From NCBI GenBank assembly GCA_016758965.1, contig JAEPRB010000241.1:1-58937 (forward strand): 58,937 nt of DNA, given 5' to 3'. The translations under genes were made by a program, and so were the position numbers. Below are positions 36,458 through 48,307 of this stretch, piece by piece (position 1 is the stretch's first letter; each line of letters begins with the position of its first letter). Source of the stretch: Circinella minor. Taxonomy: Eukaryota; Mucoromycota; Mucoromycetes; Mucorales; Lichtheimiaceae. The notes below the pieces were generated by a model. That model saw nothing but the letters and a program-made list of their open reading frames with translations, searched no databases and was not told the DNA's origin.

Positions 36458-39400
36458 TTAAAACATCATAGTAGGTGTAGCTGAACGCTTAGCTTCAGAT
36501 GCTTTTGTATGTGAATTCGATAAACGAGCAAATACATTCCCGCCTCCTTGAGAAGAAGGTGGACGGGTATATTCTGGATTCATACGAGGTGAAATTTGTT
36601 TCTTATTTGCCACTGGAATTATGGATGGTGATTGAGGTGGTGATGCTGACCCGAATGAATAAAGATCATCATTATTGTTATTATTAATATGATCATCTTG
36701 CTGAAGAACAAATTGTTGTTGAAGAGGAGATGGTTGATGAGCAATATGATGTGCCATCACACTATCGTGAAGATTATTTGCTGCACCTAAACTAAGTTCT
36801 CGAAGTGAAAATCGACGTCTAGACTTAACAGCTGCTGAATTACTTGCACCATTAGGCTGTTGTTGTGGGAATTGCTGTTGCTGTTGTAACGAAAATGCAC
36901 GACGACGTCGGCGGTTTAGCAAAGGTGTTTCAGCAACATGTTGAGGTACGATCTTTGGCGATACCGAACCGTGTGAAGACCAAGATAATGTATCTGATTG
37001 TATCGACGAGCGCCTAGACGTTTCCGTAGGTCTAGAACGAGGTGAAGCAGGTGGCGGTGAAGCAGGCATATTGTTGGCTGCATTCGCCACAGCAGCTTTA
37101 CCAGCAGCAGAAGACATTAATCCAGCCTGCATTAATTGGTGTAGAAATTGTTCTGGAGATGTCATTGAGTCACGACGAGCAGTGCCAACAGGGGGACGAT
37201 CAACCAGGGACTGGGGACGCATTGGTCCCAAAGTAGGGCTTGGACCTGAGGCAGGCGATCCGAGCGGTGATTGGGTATGACTTGTATTATGAACAGGGGA
37301 GCCAATGTGACCGACACCTTCATTATAGATTTGATCAAAAATAGTACCAAATTGTTGGTAATGTTCTTCTACTCGTACATCAATAGCTGAATCATCATCA
37401 CCAGCACAAGATAATGCTTGTTGGTGTTGTTGTTCATCTGTACCACTGCCGCAAAAAGATGATCGACGGGAAGAAGAGCCTTGTTCCAATCGTCTGATTT
37501 TCTTTTCGCTTTCAATCGCCGTTTGGATTGCCTTGTCTTTCATCACCATCAAAGTATGCTGCAGGTCTTGAATACTCTTTTCCAATTGATGCATGTGCGC
37601 TTGTCGGGCATGTTCATCCATTCGGAGTGTTGTTACATCAGTAACCATAGCCTCCATTACCTTTTCTGCTTCGTCGTGCGCCAAAGAACGGATTACTTTG
37701 AGTGCCATGTCATGTGATGTCTCTGGATCTGCATTTGGTGGGACACTATAGCGTTCTTCTAATGCATCCATATCAAGCCATTCATCTTCTGGATTCTTTT
37801 TGGTGGTACCCATGACTTCATCTGCAAAAGTGACATGTTTCACAGATCGTTGCTGTTGTTGTTGTAGTTGCTGCTGCCTATCCATATCAACAATCGATTC
37901 GTCGTCATCGTCATTTAAAATGGCATGAGCAGCATCATTATGCAAGCCATGGATTCGAGCATTAATATAAGAAATTTCTGCAGTGATGGTTTCGATACGT
38001 TCATCCATATAGTTTTGTACAGCATGATCAAATTGGACCATTTGGGTGGAGCCAACCTTGCCAAACAATTGTTCGCGTTCACTTGTCAACTCTTTTTGTT
38101 TCTCAGACAATTCGTTACGTTTGGTAATTAAATGTTGCATTTCGATCATGGCTTGTTTCCCAACAATATATTGATACAATGCACGATCCAATAGATGTTT
38201 CTTTTTGGCCGCACGGACTTGGACTGGAATAGATAACGCAGCAGATGACTTTTTCTTGCTTACCCCGGAAGAGTTACCTCGTCGTAATCGACTACTAGAA
38301 GATGCTACTAAAGCAGAACCAATGTGTAATAGATCTGCACATCGTGCTAACTGCTTTTCATCAAGAACACCGCCTTCTCGAACGGCCTTTTTCAGAATCT
38401 GAATCAGCTTGACAAGCTTGTCATTGGTCAGCACGGCTTCGTCAGAACGTTTTTGGAGCATTAATTGCACCTTTTTGTTCTCACGTTCCAAACGACGTTT
38501 GACTTCTACATCTCGTTGTTGACGACGACGTAATTGTTGAATCTCGCGTTCATGAGCAGTTATTTTTTCCTTGACACGCAATGCTTCTTCTTTCATGCGT
38601 TTAATCATACGACGACGTTCCATTTTGAGACTTTCTACACTGACACGCAAGGCACGCAACATGCTTTCGTTTTGGTTTCTTGAAGATTGAATAGCACTAC
38701 TAGATTGCGAATATTTACGACGCAAGTCAGATAATTGAGTAAACAGTGTTTTGATTTTGATTTCATAGGCGTGGCGCATATCCATCAATTGTTGCTTCTC
38801 TCGTTGACTGTTAGCATCACTACCACGTCGTTGCATTCGTTGACGCTGTTGTTGTTGCTCATTGTAAGCTGCTCGACGCATGACATCATCTCGATCTCGT
38901 TTAATTGATAAGATTTCATGGCCTAACTTGCCTAATCGCTGTTCGAATTTGCGACGCATATGTATATATTCATTTTCACACCGTTCTAATTGGGTCACTA
39001 ATTCTTCTTTGACACGAATATCGGATTGGACTTGTGCAATGATACGTGCGAAATGAGGATTAGCATCACACATTGCGGCTAACTCTTCTGTATCTTCAGT
39101 TAAATTGGTATCTGCACCAGAGGAAAGACGAGAATGACCACCATTACCAGCAACGGCAGTACTACTTCTGCTACTATAATCGTCTTCTTTATTGTTATTG
39201 GAACCATCTTCTGATAAATTATCCCAATCTGCAGGCGGAGACTATAATTTTTATATTTTTGTTGGGAAATTAAAAAAAAAATATTATTCTCTATTTCGTG
39301 AGTAAAGCATGGATCTATATAATGCATATGACCTGCATGATTGTTTTTTACTTGACAATAAAAAAAGTTTTGAATAGTGATACTTACAATGCGCTGAAGG

Positions 39401-42320
39401 TCTTCCAATAAATCTTGTTCTTCATGTTCAAGATCGGCAAAAATAAATGCATTTTCTTTAGATTGAAGAGTTTGAAGTAATTCATTATCAGCCAACAATT
39501 CACATTCTTGTTGTTTTTGTTGCCTTTGTTGTTGTTGAAGCGCTTGTTGCTAAATATGGTTCAATTAGGTAGGGTTTAGGGTGGAAAAAAACATCTTTTG
39601 TTAATAACCAGAGTTTGGTCGTGTGAAAATGAATAAAAATAAAAATTCTTTTTACCTCTTCTTGTTCTCTAGTTCGGACATCTTCAAGTACTTTCATGCC
39701 TTTTTCAATCTCCATACGCGCTTTGCTAATGGAATCACGGACTTCTGTACGAATATCGGATGTACCAGAGAAATTGAACGGACCAATCGTTTCCTGTAAC
39801 CACTGTTCAATATCTTGGTTATCAGTAGGTGAAATAGGAATCGGAGCTTGAATGTTTGCATCTGTTGTCTTTTCTATTGCAGCTGTAGTAGTTATTGGTG
39901 TAGTTTGTGCTGTTGCTGTTCCACGGCCCTTTTTATTGTTGCCGTTGTTGGTGCCAGGTACTTTAGATACACGCGATGAACGGAAAGTAACATTACTACC
40001 CACTGTATTTCCATGTTTAGCTGCACGTTTACGACGACTTGACCCATTTCGTCGACGCGAAGAACGGGCACTTGTGCTTAGTGAAGGTTGTGGAGTCATT
40101 TGAGACGTCATTGCCAAGGCATGCATCATGGGAGCTTGTGTGTTTTCAACAAATGCCAAGCGTTCACGTGTATCTTGAAGCTCATTGCGAAGATCTTTGA
40201 TGGTTTTTTGATAATGAGCGATCATGGGAATCGTGTTTGTCTTCGTCCCTGTAGCTGGAACTCCTGTGGTATTATCAACATCATCGTTACTATTGTTACT
40301 GCTGTTATTAAGATTGTTCAGCTGATCTAATAGGCCTGGTAGATTCTCCGATGGTAAATCATTTAGCTGACGTTCCAGTAACAAACTATCGCGCTCTGCT
40401 GAAACTTGGCATAATTCATCAGAAGCTTCTTGGACACGTGCACGTAATTTATTAATTTCTTGTCGTAAGGCATTTACTTCATTATTATTGGTATTATTGT
40501 TGAAACCAGACATCATTGTGGCTGATCCATTAGTACCGCTATTAGCACGTAGTGTATTAAGTTCCATTTTAAGTTTGGCAAGTTGAGATCGTAATTGGCT
40601 GACTTCAACAGAAGAACCAGCATATTCTTGATTTATTGACACTCGATTCTTAATATTACGGGCACGATTGGCATATTTTAGTGTGCTTAAGGTTTCAGCA
40701 AAATTGGTATCAGCTGGAGAAACACAAGCCATCATCAATGTTTGTGAATTACCACCCAAAGAATCTTGTAATAAACGAGTCAGTTTGGAATCACGATAAG
40801 GGACATGAGTAGATCGACGAGATTCATCACCAAGAGCACTGATAACGTTGCCAAGTGCTAATAGTCCGGAGTTAATGGCAATACCTTCGCGTGCACGGAC
40901 ACCTTCCGCTTTAGTGCGATTTAACTTTTTATTTATTTATATATTTATATATTACATAAATGCGTATTAGCCTTTTTTTGTTTTTATGCTTCTGTTTCAT
41001 TTTAAGATAGCAATGCTAAAAAACAAAATAAAAATAAAAAAGAGTTACTTACCCGTTCAGAACCAGCCAAGTCAACAAAATGAAATTTGCTGACACGGGT
41101 TTCTGTTGTTGTGGAAGCGGTTGTTGGATTATTATTCTCTTTATTATTATCATCATTACTCCCTTCTTGTTCGGGCAGTTGTTGTTTTAAAATGACAGAA
41201 AATATAGCGTGAGATCTTGAAGAAACAGAATTCATATCAGTAGAACCCACAGTACGACATAATGAACCTTTTGTTAGGAAACTTAATAATTCAGAAGGAC
41301 TTGAACAAGTTTCTTCGCGTATACCACTCCAATAAATATTTCCATGAACATCTTCACGTATTGAAATATCACAATTGGATTGAGTACGTTGTCGTTGTTG
41401 TTGCTTTTGTTGCATATTTAATAAATCAACAAGGTCTTCATTATATAATTCTAAAAAAGATACTAAGACTTGATAGTCATAATTGGGTGTGGTGGCTTTT
41501 TTCTGCTCAAGACGTTCATATAAATCGCGGATAAAACGTGGTACGATACCTATCAGGGGTAAATATTAATAATTGTTTCGTATAAATATATGAAAAGGGT
41601 TTTATATAAGATATACTTTAGCACATGAAATAATAATGATAAAGGAGCAGGAAGGAGAAGAAACATTTTGTTTTATAGTGTAAACTCACCCTGATGATCC
41701 TCAGAACCAATGTTACCGTCAATAGCTGTACCCATGCTATACGTTTTACCGGAACCTGTTTGACTATTTTATTTAATGTTTCAATAAAAATACATTAGCG
41801 ATGTTTTACTTGATTGATTGATCGATTGATAAAAAGTTTAAATTTAATTTGATGGAAAAGGAAATGTACCCATAAGCAAGGATTGTAGCATTAAATCTAA
41901 AAAATAAAAGAGAGGAAAGTTAGATATTCTCACAGAAAGTCCACTTATTTAGCGCATATCATCTATCTGGGAATTCGGAACTGATTCCGAAAATAGTAGA
42001 AATAAGTTACCCATCAACATATTTTTCGACAAGAGGCTGTACACTAGATGAATAAATACTTTGTTGATGTGATTTTGTATCAAATACATAATCGTATGTA
42101 AATGAATGATCATTGCCGATATATATCTGTGGTTCGTTCTGAAGAAATGATATAGTTTCTGCACTGTTGCACATTAATTCTTTTTGTGACAAAGGGCGCA
42201 CGCGAATTGCAACTCTATAAAATAATATTTTATTCATGATTTGAGTTGAATATATAAAATCAATCTTTGATATTATAGCTCAAAAAGAATGAAATGTTAC
42301 CTAACAGCGGTTGTTGCCAT
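36458..42320 (-). CDS. Kinesin-4-like motor protein, 1678 residues
   Basis: Eight minus-strand exons (42301..42320, 42011..42214, 41870..41896, 41690..41763, 41053..41549, 39656..40924, 39388..39549, 36458..39241) give 1678 residues. The N-terminal motor starts [12 protein letters not shown], has the P-loop GQTGSGKT (84-91), switch I SVSSRSHA (216-223), switch II DLAGSER (268-274) and [18 protein letters not shown], and ends with [11 protein letters not shown] (~350-358). The latter with VSINQEYAG is typical of kinesin-4 (KIF4/KIF21) neck regions. Long coiled coils follow (to ~1200), with a Gln-rich stretch at exon 7, then a Ser/Pro/Gln-rich disordered tail. Such motors walk on microtubules and regulate their plus-end dynamics or chromosome-arm organisation. 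Motor loops carry Gln- and Asn-rich insertions (~155-165, ~240-255). The first three junctions are all phase 2 and cut within the motor, restoring [19 protein letters not shown]. Subfamily call less certain than family. Confidence 0.92.
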
Positions 42321-45300
42321 GATGATTGATTGATCTAGATTTTTTTTTATTTGTATATATTTATATATATATATATATATATAATGTAAATTCTTTATGG
42401 AGTAGATACGTCGTTCGACTTTTTTCGTTCGTTGTATACAAAAATAAATAAGAAAAAATATATTACAAAGAAAGATAAAATAATATAAAAATGATACAAA
42501 AGAAAGAAAAAAAACAGAAGAAAGAAAAAACAAAAAAAACTACAAGAAAAAAAAGGATTATGAAAAGAAAAAGAAAAAAAGAAAACAAATAAGCAGGATT
42601 TAAATAAATAAAAGAAGACAAGAGCCTTTTTTCTTTGGTTAAGTTGGGGGTGGAAGGAAAGGAACATTTTGGGGGATGATACGGGGCGTGACGTTTTGGG
42701 CTAAACAAACCATAAAAAACCCAACATGCATAACTAAAATATCATACATTTCATACTCTAGTTTTTTTTTATAATACAGCAACCATTATAGGGTAATGGG
42801 GACATATAAACACATCTCCGTTCCAAAAAAAGATAATATATTAAATATGTAAATAAAAAGATGCCCATGATATTTTTATTATGAAATAATTCATTTCATT
42901 TTTGATAAAATAAAAAGATTGCTATATAGAATGTACAAATCCATCGTTTCATCCTTTTCTATATATTATATATGCTACCTCACATGATGTAAAGCCTTAT
43001 TTTTTCCTAGCCTGCCCACGGACGTGCTGGACAGCTCTTTGTCCTACGTTTCCCCTGTTCTGTGACACGTATGGCAACCCGGGATCCTTAAGAAAGTATA
43101 ATGCAATTTCTTATACCTGTTAAAGAGAGGTACCACCAAACTAATGGTATACGTAATATGCAAAATCGGGAGTGAGAAGATGCAAAACAAGAAAGATAGA
43201 GGTAGTATGGGACACGTATTTCAGAGAGAAAAAGAGTTTGTTTTTTTTGGATATCAGACATTTGTATAAGTGACATACGCATATTTAATTATCGATCATA
43301 TATTTTGTAAATACGAAGAACGCTTTATTAAAAAAACAAAAAAAAAAGGGGGGGGAGAGGAAAGGATTTGCTATTATAATATATGCAGTCCATTAAAAGA
43401 GCAGTTTGTTGCTGCTAAGAGATGTACCTTGGCCTAGGCGTTTAATATTATTTATATTTATTATAACAGGTTGGTATGTGCACAATCATCCTATTGAAGC
43501 ACAGAATAAAAAAGTAACAAATGATGTTGGTTCTTTTTCTTGTTGTACGCGGAACCTTCTTCTTTAATCCGATTTCCTATCAATTTTTTTTTCTTTTATT
43601 TATTTATTTATGTTGTCTGCTTCTTTTTATAATAACTCCCACACAAAAAAAATTCTTTAACGCATTTTATACATTTACACTGTTCAACGAAAATAACTTT
43701 TTTTCGAAAGATATCCAGAGCTAAAGAAAAACTAAAAAATAAATACTAAAATATACCAAAACGATCTTTATACGAGAATAAAATATTTCTTTTACTTTTT
43801 GCCATGAGGGACATAAAAATAAAGTAAATATATAAATATACGATATGTTCTTTTGGTAAAGATCATCATCTTCGTCATCCATCTTCATATTCTGTCGTCG
43901 CGATTCATCGGTGTTGGTTCCGCAAAGTATATATTTTTTTCTCATCACTCTGTTATTGGATTTAAGGTTGGTCATAGCTCTTGTGTAATGATACACTATA
44001 TTACACTCTTTTATTTACCCTGACTTATTTTGAGTCGTTGATGTACCACATGCAAGGTTTTCTCCGCTAGGAGATTATATATACATAGTGGTTTGCATTT
44101 ATGAATATAAATACTAAGCCAAGCTCAATCCACTTTACAATTTCGTCTATATACAATATTGCTGAGCAATGTAATTTTCAAATCATCAGTATATAGTTCC
44201 TCAAAGATCAACCAATTAATTGGAAATTAATATAATTAAATATAATAAAATATATATTGAATATATGTCAACATATTAAATTACTTGTAAAGTTTACAGC
44301 TTTTCCAGTTGCTGTTCTTCCAAACAATTACCAATTATGAATAAACAATACAATTAATGACCTTTATACCCTTTCTCTTACTACAAGTACAAAAAAGAGA
44401 TACACTATATGTATACGATGAAAACATCACCATGATTAAAAAAAAGAATATAAGGTTAACAGAAACTTTATTCTGTATAGCATGTGTGTGCGAGAGAGAA
44501 AGAGAGAGAGAGAAATATAATGATGATGATGCAACTGTTGTTGCTGGTGATCATAAGAAAGCAAAGTAAAAACAAAATCATCATCATCCGCAAGTAATTT
44601 AAGATATTGGCATATTTTCGAAATATATACTATTATACTTTTTTATATAAATTTCCAAAGTAGCCTAGACCAATCTTTGAAAAATCATTGTTAATGATTT
44701 GAAAATTACATTGCGCCCAACAATATTGTATGTAGAAAATGGATTGAACTTGCCTCAGTTCTTATGTTTTTAAATACAAAGCAGTATGGTATAACTGCTA
44801 AGGTTTTCCCGCTCGCACACACAAAGCTTTCGATCAAAATATAATAATAAAGTGAGAGAGTGATAAGCTAAAAAAAACCAGCGATGCTTTATCTTTCTTC
44901 AATGGTGAGGATTGGAAACCCCTTTTTTTGCGTACGTATACTTTATAAGATTATTTTACGCCGTGCACGGCCGACTGGATCTATAAATCTCGGAATTCCT
45001 AAAACTGGCTACCGAGAACAACTCAAAAGCCAACTCTCGAAAATAAATATTCCTAGTTCATGTTGATGAGCCACCAATAATTATTTTTATTACTATCTCT
45101 AGCTTTTATGTCATTAACTTGCGTTCTGACTAGAGCAATATCTTATTTGTTTGTGTTTTATATTATATGTAGAAGTGGCGCTATATATACATACAATTCC
45201 CGTGCTTTCTTTGACAAACATCTCTGTCATCAGTTGTCATACATATGTCTTTCTTCTTTGCGTAGTATGGTCATCATATTTTTATAACTTTTTAAAACGT

Positions 45301-48300
45301 TACCATTAATAACAATATTATCACATGGAATAAGATTTACCATAGTAACGATCGATTATTTTTATCAACCCTCTTATTCAATTAATCAAAAACGATGAAA
45401 CTTAAAACGAGGAGCTACATGTAATATCCTTTTTTTTTCTTCGTACTCCTGTTTCTTTTTTTTTTCCTTTTCCATTTCTTTCTCTCTTAATATCTATGAT
45501 ACACTGCTACACTTTTTGTTTATAAGGAGTATTTGAGTTGGCCAATGCACCATGAAGTGGTACAAATATGAATACTGTTTTATTTATATAATCAACAATT
45601 CCCAACATTGGTACCAAATTCATCGATCACACATTATTTATATTTATTAATTTTTTTCTTGGGGTGAGGTCCAAGATAATCCAACAACAATAATAACAAC
45701 CACAAAAAAAAAGTTGTGAAGAGAATTTGTAACACAAGTAGTTGTGTTTGTTAAAATCTAAAATCCCACCTAAACACCATCGTGGTTCTCGCATGCAAAA
45801 TGGTATAAACTTTTATGGAAAATGGCCTTTCCTTGACCCCTTTTTTCAAAGGTCACACAACGTTTTATACTCCCCTTTCTCCGGCTCCGGCTTTCCGGCC
45901 GATAAAAAATAATTGTGATATTGTTTGAAAGCAACAAGGAGAAAAGTTTTATTATTACTTGGTTAATTTGTTCTTGATCTAAGTTGTCATGTGCATGATA
46001 GCCAATAGCTAAAAACAAGAGTTCGAGACTCAAAAGGAGATGAAAAGGAAAGATAGAAGTTTTAAAATTTTTGATCAAAACTTATGATGATTTATTTATT
46101 CCTCTAATCCTTGCCTTAGGTAAAAAAAAAAAAAAAAAAAGTGATGAAGACAAAACATATCACTTATGAAAAATACCTGAATTTTCTACAAGTGAATCTA
46201 TTTCTATCAAGGGGGGAGGGATTGATCGTCAAAAAGCTATTTTATGTTTATGCATATTACTACTTGTGAAGTTTAAAAATTATAAGAAAAAAGACTATTT
46301 TTATGTATAGTCCATAGATTTTTCAGTTTAGAAAAGTAAAAAACTTCTCTGTTTTGTTTTCCGTGGGTAAAAAAAAACGTTTGATGTACATGTGATGCAT
46401 TCTTATTTTTTTATAAGAATATACGCATGGGTTATTATCTTTTTGTTTGTCCTTGTCAAGCTTATAATAGTTAGCTTGCCCCTTCATTGTCATATAATAA
46501 TAGAAAACAGTGATGGTCGTCCTCATCATGATCTACTTTACTTTTTTTTGGAGTGCTGCTAACCACGTTTTCACAAAAATATATGTTGTTGATCTTTTGG
46601 CCAAAGATAAAATGTCAAGCGGACGATTTCCTTTTCTCTCAAAAAAGCCATTTTTATACAGCACGCCGTTTTTCATGTCCCATTAACGGTCTTGCTTGAT
46701 GAAATCAAGAAATATGATTTCTCTATTTTTCTTTTCAAATAGATCTATAATGACCTACCATTGATATCCTTTAATTTTTATGACCTTCCAAACATTAGCA
46801 AATTTTAATTGATAGTTAAATACTATACAACATTAAATGGTTAAACAATATAGTATGTGATAAAAACATTTGAGAACCATTATTATATTATAAACAGTAC
46901 TTGATGATATCAATATCATATACCCTGTTCATCATTGTTGCTTTAGTACATATTGTAAATATTTTGTTAACTACATTCAAAACTAAAGCAATGGATTGCT
47001 ATTGTAGAAAATACATATTAAAAAAAAAAGAATAAAGCACATAGAAGCATTGTTTTAAGCTTTTACTGTTTTATTTTTTACCCCATTATCAAATTTCCTC
47101 TTACAGTATCATAAGCCCATGTTATTTTCTCCTTGATTGTTTGATCATGAAAGATACGGTCATACTTTTCTGGTGATCAACAATACGCATGACAAAGTTT
47201 GCTCAATCTTCTCTTTTCAAATGTTGTTGTCATTGTACATTATATCAAGGGAGGAACAGCGACATAGCAGAAGAAGTTGTTTGCTTCTTGGCTCTACCAC
47301 ACATTATATCAAGGGAATGACACATGTTCAACCAAAAGAAAAATGGCACACTTCTTCTAAATCTTTACAACGACAAGAGCTTATTTTAACTTACAACTGT
47401 TCTTATTGTTATAGATCATTATTGCACTGAGAATTTAATTGCTTCTAAAGCTTTACGGTAATTTTCAATAGACAGGACAAAAATAAGTAACATTTGGTGC
47501 ATAGCTTTTTCTTATTTTGAATTTTTCGGCTCTTTCCTCCGCTAACCATCAATTTATCTAATATAGCAGCAAAGTAGTCTAATTAAAACAATATACTCTA
47601 ATCAAAAAGCAAACCTATATTAAGTTATAAAGTGATCAGAAAAGCTTTGGTAAATCTCAACTTTACAGTTTAAACTTTATTATTTGATTAAGAAAAAAGG
47701 TACTTATATACACATTGCTATATAAATATCTTTCTATTTTATGTATACTACGTATGATTCAACCATTGTGCTAAAAATGGATGATTGATGGTGATATATC
47801 AAAACATATATATGATTAAAATGCTATTATATACAAACATAGAAAGCTGAGATAAACATCAACAGCATCAGAAGAAATTGAGGTTGTGGTTATATATTTA
47901 TGCATATAATATAGAAGTATAATATAAAGTGTATAAGCTAATATATATTGGTTAACTGTATTGACAGTATAGCATAAAAAGGTATTTTTATGTCAAAAAG
48001 AAAAATACATATTTCATGGTAACAAAGACACGAAACGATATGTTTTTGGGTGTATATAACAATAGGAATTTTCTTGTCAAGTTCTTATATAATAGTCATC
48101 GTTCATGTGTATACAGTAATTCAGTTATAGATATTGGTTCATCTGTTGAGCTTTCTTATAACTCCTACTGTCACATGCTGTGACAATTGTTTTGCTTCTT
48201 TTTTTTTTTTTTTATCTTTTTTCACTCAGTCAATCAACCTTTCCGCAGTCTACACCACATTTTGGCTTCTGATACACGCACGCAACATTTGTTATAACTG

Positions 48301-48307
48301 ACTGAAA
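42321..48307. other. 6-kb gene desert
   Basis: The first few hundred bases hold the kinesin promoter and a (TA)n tract at 42362-42383. The remainder is AT-rich without supported genes. A (GA)n stretch lies at 44491-44514, and a poly-A run at about 46123-46140. Frames such as 45770-46078 (minus) and 47137-47430 (plus) have more balanced composition and could be remnants of decayed coding sequence. The latter ends with a C-x2-C pair and Trp/Lys/Arg-rich blocks, but no family is recognised. Confidence 0.45.
42362..42383. repeat. (TA)n microsatellite
   Basis: Eleven or so TA units lie about 45 bases upstream of the kinesin start codon (minus strand), within its putative promoter or leader. Confidence 0.85.
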
